Assembly (NCBI GenBank): GCA_902826155.1
Contig: CADEDU010000092.1
Span: 1 to 19,257 of the forward strand
Origin: an uncultured beta proteobacterium
GTDB taxonomy: Bacteria > Pseudomonadota > Gammaproteobacteria > Burkholderiales > SG8-39
Length of the DNA: 19,257 bases
Direction of reading: 5' to 3'
Positions 7,450 through 15,249 of the stretch are shown in pieces. Under the pieces are notes generated by a model. That model was not told the origin of the DNA. It was given only the letters and a program-made list of their open reading frames with translations, and did not search any database. How positions within the stretch are numbered: the stretch's first letter is position 1; each line of letters begins with the position of its first letter. A program made the position numbers and the translations under genes.

Positions 7450-8634
7450 ATGTCGATTGCCCGTTTCACACGCTGGAGCGCCGCCCTCGCACTCGGACTC
7501 GCGTTCACCGCGAGCGCGCTCGCCCAACCGGCGCAAACGCTGCTCACCGAGAAGAAGGTGTTCACGCTGCCGCAGTACACCACCGTCGGCGGCAAGACCA
7601 TCAAGAACGTGCGCCTGGGCTACGAAACCTACGGCAAGCTCAACGCAGCCGGCACCAACGCCATCTTCGTCGCGCACTTCTTCTCGGGTACCTCGCACGC
7701 AGCAGGCCGCTATCAACCCGACGAGAAAGCCGCGGGCTACTGGGACGCGATCATCGGCCCGGGCAAGGCCATCGACACCAACCGGTACTTCGTGGTCAGC
7801 GCCGACACGTTCGCCAATCTCAACGTGAAGAGCCCCACGGTCATCACCACCGGCCCGGCCTCGGTCAACCCCGACACCGGCAAGCAGTACGGCTCGACGT
7901 TCCCGGTGGTGGCAATGCGCGATTCGGTGCGGGTGCATCGCCAGCTCATCGACCAGCTTGGCATCAAAAAGCTGGTTGCGGTGGCGGGTGCCTCGGGCGG
8001 ATCGATCCAGGCGATGGAATGGGGCGCGCTGTATCCCGAACTGGTCGAGCGCGTGATCCACGTGATCGGGCCGGGGCTCGACATCAGCCCCTACGTCATC
8101 GGCATGCTCGAGATCTGGATGATGCCGATCAAGATGGACCCGCGCTGGCGCGGCGGCGACTACTACGGCGGCGAAGAACCGATCGAAGGCATCGCGCAGT
8201 CGCTCAAGACCGTCACGATCACCGCGCTCCATCACGGCTGGGCCGAACGCGTGCACGGATTCAAGTGGGCCGCCGGCGACAAGAATCCGCTCGACGCGAT
8301 GGGCAATCTCTACGCGATCGAAGACTCGCTCTACAAAACGGGCCTGGCCCGCGCCTCGGCCACCGACGCCGGCCACTTCGTGTGGATGGCCAAGGCGAAC
8401 CAGCTCTTCAACCTGGAAAAAGAGGTCAATCGCTTCAAGGCGAAGGTGCTGTTCGTGCCGGCGAAGACCGATCTCATTTTTCCGCCGGAGCTGTCGCGCA
8501 AGTGGGCCGAGAAGCTCAAGGCGCAGGGCAACTACACCGAAGTGTTCGAGATCGACGGCACCAACGGGCACCTCGATGGGATTCTCTCAATCGGCAAGGC
8601 GGCCGATGCGATTCGGGCGTTTTTGACGAAGTAG
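7450..8634 (+). CDS. Exported alpha/beta hydrolase of the homoserine O-acetyltransferase (MetX) type
   Basis: The 394-residue protein begins with a signal peptide (hydrophobic core LALGLAFTASALAQ, probable cleavage after ALA), so it acts in the periplasm. The rest is a MetX-like alpha/beta hydrolase: RLGYETYGKLN near the N-terminus, nucleophile Ser182 in GASGGSIQAMEWG, Asp341 in AKTDLIFPP and His374 in NGHLDG form a full triad. True homoserine acetyltransferases are cytoplasmic and usually carry a GPSMGG elbow; the export signal and GASGG elbow argue for a hydrolase or acyltransferase acting on an imported substrate, not methionine synthesis. It is 55 nt upstream of the class II aldolase, same strand, probably one unit, and divergent from the dehydrogenase pair. 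The substrate is unknown. Confidence 0.85.
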   Translation: MSIARFTRWSAALALGLAFTASALAQPAQTLLTEKKVFTLPQYTTVGGKTIKNVRLGYETYGKLNAAGTNAIFVAHFFSGTSHAAGRYQPDEKAAGYWDAIIGPGKAIDTNRYFVVSADTFANLNVKSPTVITTGPASVNPDTGKQYGSTFPVVAMRDSVRVHRQLIDQLGIKKLVAVAGASGGSIQAMEWGALYPELVERVIHVIGPGLDISPYVIGMLEIWMMPIKMDPRWRGGDYYGGEEPIEGIAQSLKTVTITALHHGWAERVHGFKWAAGDKNPLDAMGNLYAIEDSLYKTGLARASATDAGHFVWMAKANQLFNLEKEVNRFKAKVLFVPAKTDLIFPPELSRKWAEKLKAQGNYTEVFEIDGTNGHLDGILSIGKAADAIRAFLTK

Positions 8635-8689
8635 TTCGCGGCCGCAGCGCTCTCATATCACTCAACCATTCGAGCGAAGGACACGACTC

Positions 8690-9475
8690 ATGACCACCAC
8701 CGTACGCAAACTCGCCTCGGCATCCGCCTCCATCAAAGACCGCGTCAGTGCCGAAGAATGGGAAACCCGCGTCAACCTGGCTGCGGCGTATCGGCTGGCG
8801 GCGCACTTCCGCATGACCGATCTCATCTACACGCACATCTCCGCGCGCGTGCCGGGGCCCGATCACCACTTCCTGATCAATCCGTTCGGCATGCTGTGGG
8901 ACGAGGTCAACGCCTCCAATCTGGTGAAGGTCGCGCTCGATGGCACGATCCTCGACGATCCGCTCGGCGGCGGCATCAATCAGGCCGGCTATGTGATTCA
9001 CAGCGCGGTGCATGGCGCGCGCGAAGACGTGCTCTGCGTGATGCACACGCACACCGCGGCGGGTATTGCGGTGTCGGCGCAGGAGAACGGCTTGCTGCCG
9101 CTTTCGCAGCATGCGATGCGCTTCACCAACACGGTCGGCTATCACGCCTACGAAGGCATCGCGCTCGACGTCGATGAGAGGAAGCGGCTCGTGGCCAACC
9201 TCGGCACGAACAAGGCGCTGATCCTGTGGAATCACGGCCTGCTCACCTGCGGGCGGACGATCGCCGAGGCGTTCGACCTGATGTACTACCTGGAACGCGC
9301 GTGCCAGGCGCAGATCAGCGCGATGGCCGGTGGCGCCAAGCTGCACATGCCGCATGCCGGCGTGCCGGAGAAAGTGGCCGGCCAGTTCGCGGCGCTGTCC
9401 TACAAGCAGCGTGCACCGGAATGGGCGGCACTGCTGCGGATGCTCGACAAGACCGATTCGTCGTACAAAAATTAA
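8690..9475 (+). CDS. Class II aldolase/adducin-family protein
   Basis: The 261-residue cytoplasmic protein matches the class II aldolase/adducin fold over its whole length. Zinc-binding histidines are visible in MHTHTAAG (H119, H121) and in LWNHGLLTCG (H182), and INPFGMLWDEVNASN is the segment that carries the catalytic acid in aldolases of this family. Members cleave sugar phosphates or decarboxylate/cleave hydroxy-acids; with catabolic neighbours of the CoA and hydroxylase kind, a role in cleaving or decarboxylating a ring-fission or side-chain product is plausible but not shown. GAAGG (8676-8680) lies 9 nt before the ATG. Spacing of 55 nt from the hydrolase suggests co-transcription. Confidence 0.88.
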   Translation: MTTTVRKLASASASIKDRVSAEEWETRVNLAAAYRLAAHFRMTDLIYTHISARVPGPDHHFLINPFGMLWDEVNASNLVKVALDGTILDDPLGGGINQAGYVIHSAVHGAREDVLCVMHTHTAAGIAVSAQENGLLPLSQHAMRFTNTVGYHAYEGIALDVDERKRLVANLGTNKALILWNHGLLTCGRTIAEAFDLMYYLERACQAQISAMAGGAKLHMPHAGVPEKVAGQFAALSYKQRAPEWAALLRMLDKTDSSYKN

Positions 9476-9544
9476 CGTCGCCTGAGGCGCACCGGAGCGC
9501 GCCACGCGGCAAATTCAAGCTTTAAACAGGGGGTCGAGATCGTC

Positions 9545-10774
9545 ATGCGCACGATGTTCAGGACGAATTCGAACAGCGTGACGGTGCGCGCGCTTGTCGC
9601 GGTGTGCATTGCCGTGCTCACGGTTGCCTGCGCGCAGCGAGCGCAACGAGCGCCGGAAACCGCACTCTCGTTCGAGGAAGCGGTGGACGCCGCGACCGAT
9701 GATCTGCTGACGCAGACGCAGAAGCTGAAGCTGCCTGCGTTCGTCGCGCGGCTGGAATCGAAACTGGTCAATCGCGGACTTACCGTCGACCCGGTGGTCG
9801 AAGCGAGTTCGGGAAACCAGACGGCCGCCACGACCGCGATCGAAGCGCGCATCGTCGCGCGCGCGGCCGCGAAGTTTCCGGGCGTCGAGGTGCTCAGATT
9901 CGATGCGACCGGACTGCCTCGGGCGCAGTACCTCCTGGCGGGCTCGATCGAGCGCCTCGCGGCCGAGGGCGGCGCCGACAGCGGCACCTATCGCATCGAT
10001 CTGGCACTCACCGATCTCAAGACTGCGGTCGTCGTCGCACAGGCTTCCTCGCGGGCCAGATCGAACGGCATCGACAGCACGCCCACTCCGTACTATCGCG
10101 ACAGTCCGGTGCTCGTCAAAGACGCCGCGGTGGAGCACACGGTAGCCACATCGCGCGGCACGGTCGGGCAGCCAGCGAATCGGGAATACGTCGCCCGCGC
10201 ATCCACTTCGAGTCTGATCGCGCAGGCGGCCACTGCTTACAACAACGATCAACTGGAAGAGGCGCTGGCGCTCTATGGCCGCGCGCTCGAGTCACCGGGC
10301 GGCGACCAGATCCGCGTGCACAACGGCATCTACCTGATCAACTGGCGGCTGGGCCGTCTCAGCGAAGCCGAGGCCGCGTTCAGCCGGGTCGTCGCCGTCG
10401 GACTCGCCAACAAGAATCTGGGCGTCAAGTTCCTGTTCAAGCCTAATTCGACCGAGTTCTGGAGCGACACGAAGATCAGCGGGCCGTACGACATCTGGCT
10501 GCGGCAGATCGCGCGCCAGGCCGCAAACAGGAAGGCGTGCCTGGTCGTCGTCGGCCATACGAGTCGCACCGGCCCCGAGCAGTACAACGATCGTCTCTCG
10601 CATCGGCGCGCGGAATTCATCCGGCAACGACTCGAGTCCGAAGCGAACGAGCTCACGCAACGCGTGCAGGCCGCGGGCAAGGGTTTTCGCGAGAATCTGG
10701 TCGGCACCGGCACCGACGATCTGCGCGACGCGCTCGATCGCCGCGTCGAGTTCAAGGTCGACAACTGCAGGTGA
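9545..10774 (+). CDS. OmpA-family lipoprotein with LpoB-like N-terminal domain and TPR
   Basis: The 409-residue protein has a signal sequence ending in LTVAC (Cys29); Thr at -3 makes the lipobox imperfect. Residues ~40-200 (LESKLVNRGL, QYLLAGSIERLAAEGG, YRIDLALTDLKTAVVVAQA) follow the pattern of LpoB/FlgO/CsgG-like envelope lipoproteins. A TPR-like pair follows (AYNNDQLEEALALYGRALES, ~225-290) and then an OmpA-type peptidoglycan-binding domain (~296-409; GHTSRTG, YNDRLSHRRAEFIRQRL, ALDRRVEF). The Arg that contacts diaminopimelate is present (R355), but the partner Asp of the GxTD motif is Ser340. It is probably anchored in the outer membrane facing the cell wall. The start is the ATG after AGGGGG (9528-9533); an ATG three codons later is possible. 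It lies 69 nt after the aldolase and is probably not pathway-related. Confidence 0.82.
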   Translation: MRTMFRTNSNSVTVRALVAVCIAVLTVACAQRAQRAPETALSFEEAVDAATDDLLTQTQKLKLPAFVARLESKLVNRGLTVDPVVEASSGNQTAATTAIEARIVARAAAKFPGVEVLRFDATGLPRAQYLLAGSIERLAAEGGADSGTYRIDLALTDLKTAVVVAQASSRARSNGIDSTPTPYYRDSPVLVKDAAVEHTVATSRGTVGQPANREYVARASTSSLIAQAATAYNNDQLEEALALYGRALESPGGDQIRVHNGIYLINWRLGRLSEAEAAFSRVVAVGLANKNLGVKFLFKPNSTEFWSDTKISGPYDIWLRQIARQAANRKACLVVVGHTSRTGPEQYNDRLSHRRAEFIRQRLESEANELTQRVQAAGKGFRENLVGTGTDDLRDALDRRVEFKVDNCR

Positions 10775-10849
10775 GCGCGTGCGCGTAATGAGCATTGCGC
10801 TGCGCAAGGCGGACGTCAGGCGACGAGCCGCGCAGCAGTGGACTCGCTT

Positions 10850-11317
10850 TCAACGCAACCACTTCTCCAGATACGCCGTGCCCGGAACTGGGTTGAATCG
10901 ATACGCCGCAATCGGCGCGAACCCGAGTGACGAGTACAGGGCCTGCGCGGCCTGCATCTCGGGCAACGTATCGAGCACCAGACGCGCGTAACCAAGCTCG
11001 GCACCGACGTGCACGATGCGCTCGGCCAGCATCCGCCCCAGATTGCGGCCGCGCGCGCCAAGTCGCACGTAGAGGCGTTTGATCTCGCCGGTATCGTCGG
11101 TGAAACGCCGCAGACCGACGCAGCCAAGCGTCAGGTCGTGCTCCACGGCGAGAAGGAACGCACCCGTGGGCAGTGCGTACTCGTCTTCCAGATGCGCCAA
11201 TTCGTGCGCGATGTTCTGGAAAGCAAGATCGACGCTCAGTGAAGCGGCGTATTCCTCGATCAATGCACGCGCGGTGCGCCAGTCATCAGACGCAACGGCC
11301 TGGCGCAGTTCGATCAC
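10850..11317 (-). CDS. GNAT-family N-acetyltransferase
   Basis: The protein is a typical single-domain GNAT enzyme transferring an acetyl group from acetyl-CoA to an amine. Strand beta4 (FLLAVEHDLTLGCVGLRRF), the strand-helix core EIKRLYVRLGARGRNLGRML with the pyrophosphate-binding R-x-x-G, and the C-terminal ALYSSLGFAPI are all clear. I choose the GTG at 11315-11317 (155 residues, domain-sized). A TTG at 11405-11407 would add 30 residues encoded partly by an 18-bp tandem repeat, with no ribosome site; neither start has a good one. It converges on the OmpA-type gene and is divergent from the HpaB-type gene. The substrate is unknown. Confidence 0.82.
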   Translation of the reverse strand: MIELRQAVASDDWRTARALIEEYAASLSVDLAFQNIAHELAHLEDEYALPTGAFLLAVEHDLTLGCVGLRRFTDDTGEIKRLYVRLGARGRNLGRMLAERIVHVGAELGYARLVLDTLPEMQAAQALYSSLGFAPIAAYRFNPVPGTAYLEKWLR

Positions 11318-11353
11318 GTCGCGAGTCTTTCGTGCCCGGCATTCGTTTGATCC

Positions 11354-11389
11354 CTGGAACTCGCTTGGCCTCTGGAACTCGTTGGTCCT
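11354..11389. repeat. Imperfect 18-bp tandem repeat (CTGGAACTCG core)
   Basis: CTGGAACTCG occurs at 11354-11363 and 11372-11381, followed in both copies by similar TTGG/CCT-containing sequence, giving a period of 18 bp. It lies just upstream of the GTG start chosen for the acetyltransferase, in the divergent region 11318-11548. Confidence 0.7.
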
Positions 11390-11548
11390 GGTTCGTTCAC
11401 GCTTCAATCATCGGCGCCCGACTGTACCGAATGCTTCGCGGGATGGATAGCGAAGGCGCCATCGATCAGCGCGCCCAGGCGGTAGCCACGACGCGGCGCG
11501 CGGGGTATGTTCGTGCAACGCAACACCTATCGGAACCGGAGAATCCAG

Positions 11549-13054
11549 ATGCACAAAGCCGCAAGATCGATCAGCACTCCCATGCCAACGCGCACCGCGC
11601 GCTTGCGCAGCGGAGAGGAGTACATCCGTTCGATCAAGGCCGACGGCCGCAACGTCTTTCTCAACGGCGAGCGCGTGCAGGACGTGACGACGCACCCGGC
11701 CTTCAAGGGCGCGGTGCACTCGATCGCGCGGCTGTACGACATTGCCGCCGATCCGGCAAACCGCGACACGATGACGTTCGCCTCGCCGATCACGGGCGAG
11801 CCGGTGCTGCGCTGCTATCAGATCCCGACATCGACGCAGGATCTGACGACCAAGCGCGCGTTCTACGAGAAGTGGGCCGAGGCGACGTTCGGCCTGATGG
11901 GCCGCACGCCCGACCACGTTGCCGGTTTCTTCACCGGCTGGGCGGCCAAGCCGAGCGTGATCGCACGTGGCGGCAAGCAATATGCCGACAATCTGCAGCG
12001 CTACTTCGCCTACGCGCGCGAGCAACATCAGTACATCAGCTACACCATCGTGCCGCCGCAGATCGATCGCTCCAAACCGGCGCACAAGCAGTCGGACCCG
12101 TCGCTCTACGCCGGCGTGGTGCAGGAGCGTGACGACGGCATCGTGCTGCGCGGCGCACAGCAACTGGGCACCGGCACGATCCTCTCGGACTGGCTGCAGA
12201 TCAGCTGCATCACGCCGCTGCAGCCCGGCGACGAGAATTACGCGATCAACGTGGTGGTGCCGGTGGCCCACCCTGGCGTGAAGCTCTATTCGCGCCGCGC
12301 CTTCGCGCTGCAGGCCGCCAACAGCTACGACTACCCGCTCACCGGCCGATTCGACGAGTCCGATGCGTTGCTGGTGCTCGATGACGTGTTCGTGCCGTGG
12401 GAGCACGTGTTCGTGTATCGCGACGTCGGCCTGTGCCGCGCACAGTGGTGGGAGACGCCGGCCCATTCCTACGGCAACCATCAGGCGCAATCGCGTTACG
12501 CGACCAAGCTGCGTTTCATGATGGGCCTGGCGCAGCGCATGAACGAGGTCACCGGCAACATCGCCAATCCGGCGGTGATGATCCAGATGGGCGAGCTGGC
12601 GGCGCTGGCGCAGACGGTGGAATCGATGGTGCATGCGCAGGAGACCATGGGCACGATCGACGCGGAGGGCGTGGTGTGGCCATCGCTGCGCTCACTCTAC
12701 GCGGTGATGGCGCTGCAGTCGGAAACCAATCCACGCACGATCGATCTGGTCCGCGAAATGGCCGGCGGCGTGATGATCATGCAGCCTTCCTCGGTGGCCG
12801 ATTTCGACAACCCGGAGCTCGCGCGCGACATCGAACGCTACGTGCACTCGGTCGGCTTCTCGGCGCGCCAGCGCGTGGCGCTGATGCGACTGGCGTGGGA
12901 TTTCATCGGTACCGAGTTCGCCGGCCGCCATCAGCAGTACGAGAAGTTCTACGGCGGCGCGTCGTTCCTGGTGAAGCAGAACATGTACCGCAACTACGAT
13001 TTCAAGCGCGCCACCGGGCTGGTGGATAACGCGCTCTCGCTGCCGCCCTTCTAG
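11549..13054 (+). CDS. HpaB-family flavin-dependent hydroxylase (4-hydroxyphenylacetate 3-monooxygenase-like)
   Basis: The 501-residue protein matches HpaB over its length: N-terminal RSGEEYIRSI (residues 20-29), NGERVQDVTTHPAF (39-52), the LSDWLQIS/PGDENYAINVVVPV region and the C-terminal helical part. These oxygenases hydroxylate phenols or related acids with FADH2 delivered by a separate HpaC-type reductase, not present here. HpaB relatives also act in natural-product synthesis, so the substrate is open; position near CoA-ligase and dehydrogenase genes favours catabolism. The start is fixed by GGAGAA (11538-11543), 5 nt before the ATG; an upstream ATG 14 codons earlier has no ribosome site. 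A weak sigma-70-like pair (TAGCCA, 17 bp, TATGTT at 11506-11511) lies just ahead. Confidence 0.87.
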   Translation: MHKAARSISTPMPTRTARLRSGEEYIRSIKADGRNVFLNGERVQDVTTHPAFKGAVHSIARLYDIAADPANRDTMTFASPITGEPVLRCYQIPTSTQDLTTKRAFYEKWAEATFGLMGRTPDHVAGFFTGWAAKPSVIARGGKQYADNLQRYFAYAREQHQYISYTIVPPQIDRSKPAHKQSDPSLYAGVVQERDDGIVLRGAQQLGTGTILSDWLQISCITPLQPGDENYAINVVVPVAHPGVKLYSRRAFALQAANSYDYPLTGRFDESDALLVLDDVFVPWEHVFVYRDVGLCRAQWWETPAHSYGNHQAQSRYATKLRFMMGLAQRMNEVTGNIANPAVMIQMGELAALAQTVESMVHAQETMGTIDAEGVVWPSLRSLYAVMALQSETNPRTIDLVREMAGGVMIMQPSSVADFDNPELARDIERYVHSVGFSARQRVALMRLAWDFIGTEFAGRHQQYEKFYGGASFLVKQNMYRNYDFKRATGLVDNALSLPPF

Positions 13055-13133
13055 TAGAGCAAGAGCAACCAGAGCAACCGTCCAACCATCGCGACCGACC
13101 GCTCGCATCGATTCGGGCCACCGGCGCCCTCGC

Positions 13134-13177
13134 GTTAAGCGCCAGGTAAGCGCCGGTTAATGCCCTGCCCGCATTCT
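13134..13177 (+). promoter_or_regulatory. Direct 11-bp repeats and -10: probable SARP/BTAD-type operator-promoter
   Basis: Three consecutive 11-bp units occur: GTTAAGCGCCA (13134-13144), GGTAAGCGCCG (13145-13155) and GTTAATGCCCT (13156-13166). Units 1 and 2 agree at 9 of 11 positions, units 1 and 3 at 7. CATTCT (13172-13177) can serve as -10; its first base is 13 nt after the first A of the last AA core. Heptamers repeated every 11 bp with ~8 bp to the -10 are the known binding geometry of SARP activators, and a BTAD activator is encoded at the right end of the window. The ATG of the next gene is 38 nt beyond the hexamer. The link to that regulator is inferred. Confidence 0.55.
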
Positions 13178-13215
13178 TGCCCCGGGCATTCGTGCATTCA
13201 CGCTGGGAGTCGAGC

Positions 13216-14133
13216 ATGGCCGAGGCGGCGCGCGGGCAGACGCTTACCCGTCTGTTGGAGGGAACCGGATTGGCGATCAGCAGCCTGCGCCTGGGCCGCG
13301 ATCAGTCGCGCTCACCAGCGCGCAACGAGATCCGCGTAGTCGGTGCGGATCAGATCGTGCGGGTGCATCGACATGCCGACGAACCTGTCGCGGCACCGCC
13401 TGTCGCCGTCGCACCCCTCCCCGCCGATACATCGGCGCCACACGACACCGACGGCAACACGATTCCCACGCTGCGCAATGTCGTGAGCGCCGACGAAAAC
13501 TGGCAGGACGCCGGCTTCTTCAACGTGCGCGTGCAACGCCGCGCCGATGGCGCGCAGACCCGCGTGGTGGTGCGGCAGATCGACCGCACCGGCGCCACCG
13601 AGTCCGCCGAAGCGGCACGTTGGATGGGCCCGAGCGTGGACGCCGCCGCGCAGTGGATGGAAAGCCGCACCAGCGCGCTGGCCGTCGTCCGCCCCCCTGC
13701 CGTGGCACGCCACCTGCCGTGCGCGCTCACGATCGCGCAGGCGTACGCGTACCAGGACATCGAAGAGATCGATCCGCGTCCGCTCGATGCGGCGCGCATG
13801 AATGCAGGCGTACCGCTCGCGGCCGACACGCCGCTCACACTCGCCATTGCCATCAATGCCAGCGATTCCCAGCCAGCTAGTGAGGACCGACCGGTCAAGC
13901 GCTGCCGCGTGGCCGTCTACGTGAAGACCTTTCCTACCGGTGAACAGGCCGAGATCGGCGCGCACGTGCTCGAGATCAATCCGGCCATGGACAGCTGGGT
14001 CGCACGCGTGCCGATCAAGGGGTTGGCCGCGGGTAAATACCGCATGACCATCGTCGCCACGCTCGAAGCGCCGTACGGTGGCATCGCACATCGCGAGATT
14101 CCGCTGGTACGCGTGAGCCAGGGGGCAGTATGA
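13216..14133 (+). CDS. Unknown protein with shared C-terminal beta-domain (first of three)
   Basis: I do not recognise this 305-residue protein. It has no signal peptide or membrane segment. Residues ~55-85 are a Pro/Ala-rich linker; the middle part (NVRVQRRADG, TRVVVRQIDR) is beta-rich, followed by a helical stretch with AARWMGPSVDAAAQWMES. The last ~110 residues form a beta-rich domain: LTLAIAINAS, CRVAVYVKTF, EIGAHVLEI, then LAAGKYRMTIVATLE (Gly273, Tyr275) and IPLVRV. The same order of strands ends the next two proteins. The ATG follows GGGAG (13205-13209) by 6 nt. Its stop overlaps the next start by ATGA, so the two are coupled. It is expressed from the repeat-containing promoter just upstream. 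Function unknown. Confidence 0.75.
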   Translation: MAEAARGQTLTRLLEGTGLAISSLRLGRDQSRSPARNEIRVVGADQIVRVHRHADEPVAAPPVAVAPLPADTSAPHDTDGNTIPTLRNVVSADENWQDAGFFNVRVQRRADGAQTRVVVRQIDRTGATESAEAARWMGPSVDAAAQWMESRTSALAVVRPPAVARHLPCALTIAQAYAYQDIEEIDPRPLDAARMNAGVPLAADTPLTLAIAINASDSQPASEDRPVKRCRVAVYVKTFPTGEQAEIGAHVLEINPAMDSWVARVPIKGLAAGKYRMTIVATLEAPYGGIAHREIPLVRVSQGAV

Positions 14134-15074
14134 AACTCGCACTGCCCTCGGCCAACGTCCGCGCCCGCCGGAACGGCATGCGTGTCGCCGCACGCAACGG
14201 TGCGCAGGTGCTCGACGATGGCGGACCCGAACATTCCCCAACGGCGAGTCCGCGTCAGGCACGCCAGAGCGATCCGATCATCATCGGCGATCCGCGCAGC
14301 ACGGAGGAGGCAACGCGCCGCAATGGCGCCGTGAAGCCCACCAAAGCAGCGCAGCGCAAAGCACACGCCCCTCGCACGGTTGAACCGGCGGCAGGCGCAA
14401 CCAAGAGTAAGCAACGCGGCGGCAACCAGGGTGAATGGCGGCCGATCGCGACCTTCGTCGTCGAGTTCGAACTGCGCGGCGGTGACGGGCATCCAGCCGA
14501 GCGACGCACGCGCGCCCACCATCACGAGACGATGCTCGACAAAGCCTGGCCCGGATTCGTGCGCGGCGAGTTGTGCGACTGGATCGCGGCGCAGGTTCAC
14601 GATCAACTCAGTGCCGAGCAGACGCAGCTTGCCAGCGCGCTGACCCAACGGGCGCTGGCGCAGATCGCAACGCCCGCGCTCGACTGGCAGATCGGCCATG
14701 TGCGCGTCGCGCGCGCAGGCAGCACGGAGCGGATCGCGACGCTCTATGACCACGGGCGCTGCACGCCCGCGCTGCTCGCGACCGGTTCCGCGTTCGTGAT
14801 CGAGCTCGACCTGGAGCGCGCACGCGCTCGCCCCGGCGAACGCAGTCACGTCGACGGATACCAGGTGCGCGCGCTCAATCGCGACACCCGCGCACGCATC
14901 GATCTGGGCGCAGCGCCGCTGGTCGATGGCAACGATGCGCCGGCCAAGACGCTCAACCTGAATGTCGCCGCGCTCACCCACGCCGGTAGCTATCGGCTGG
15001 AGTGCGTGCCGGTGGTCGAAGGCCGTGCGCTCGATGCGGCAGCGGTGTCGATCCCGTTGCTGCAAGTCGTTTAG
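14130..15074 (+). CDS. Unknown protein with shared C-terminal beta-domain (second of three)
   Basis: I do not recognise this 314-residue protein. The first ~105 residues are low-complexity and basic (many Arg, Lys, Ala, Pro), probably disordered. A second block (WRPIATFVVEFELRGGDG to WQIGHVRVARAG) is mixed alpha/beta. The last ~95 residues carry the same pattern as the neighbours: FVIELDLERA, YQVRALNRDT, IDLGAAPLV, THAGSYRLECVPVVE (Gly286, Tyr288) and IPLLQV. There is no export signal. The start overlaps the previous stop (ATGA, 14130-14133), which shows co-translation. There is no catalytic motif that I can name. Confidence 0.72.
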   Translation: MKLALPSANVRARRNGMRVAARNGAQVLDDGGPEHSPTASPRQARQSDPIIIGDPRSTEEATRRNGAVKPTKAAQRKAHAPRTVEPAAGATKSKQRGGNQGEWRPIATFVVEFELRGGDGHPAERRTRAHHHETMLDKAWPGFVRGELCDWIAAQVHDQLSAEQTQLASALTQRALAQIATPALDWQIGHVRVARAGSTERIATLYDHGRCTPALLATGSAFVIELDLERARARPGERSHVDGYQVRALNRDTRARIDLGAAPLVDGNDAPAKTLNLNVAALTHAGSYRLECVPVVEGRALDAAAVSIPLLQVV

Positions 15075-15103
15075 CCGGCTACCGCCGCACGAGTCACCGC
15101 GCG

Positions 15104-15148
15104 AGTAATTGCACGCACAACTGCGGTGTAAGTGCGGCGCGCTACAAC
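15104..15148 (+). promoter_or_regulatory. Second set of ~11-bp direct repeats with -10-like hexamer
   Basis: Units AGTAATTGCAC (15104), CACAACTGCGG (15116) and TGTAAGTGCGG (15127) share the core AAnTGC with spacings of 12 and 11 bp. TACAAC (15143-15148, four of six matches to TATAAT) begins 13 nt after the first A of the last core, exactly as at the first promoter (13134-13177). It would give a leader of about 95 nt before the ATG at 15250. It suggests that the third domain gene has its own promoter under the same regulator. Confidence 0.5.
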
Positions 15149-15249
15149 GCTCGTGTGCGACCCGATCCGAGTCGCTCACCCGCCACGCGACTGGTCTGCA
15201 CCGGTCGGCAGGTTTTTCCACGATTCCGCAGTCGACGAAGGAGAAGCGC

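Noticed and set aside
7318..8571. 417-codon open frame opposite the MetX-like hydrolase
   Set aside because: Its product is low-complexity, rich in Arg/His/Val/Asp and without family motifs, while the + strand has a full catalytic triad and a ribosome site. Long antisense frames are common at this GC content.
11408..12634. 408-codon open frame opposite the HpaB-like gene
   Set aside because: It is a coding shadow of the strongly supported + strand gene; no recognisable domain.
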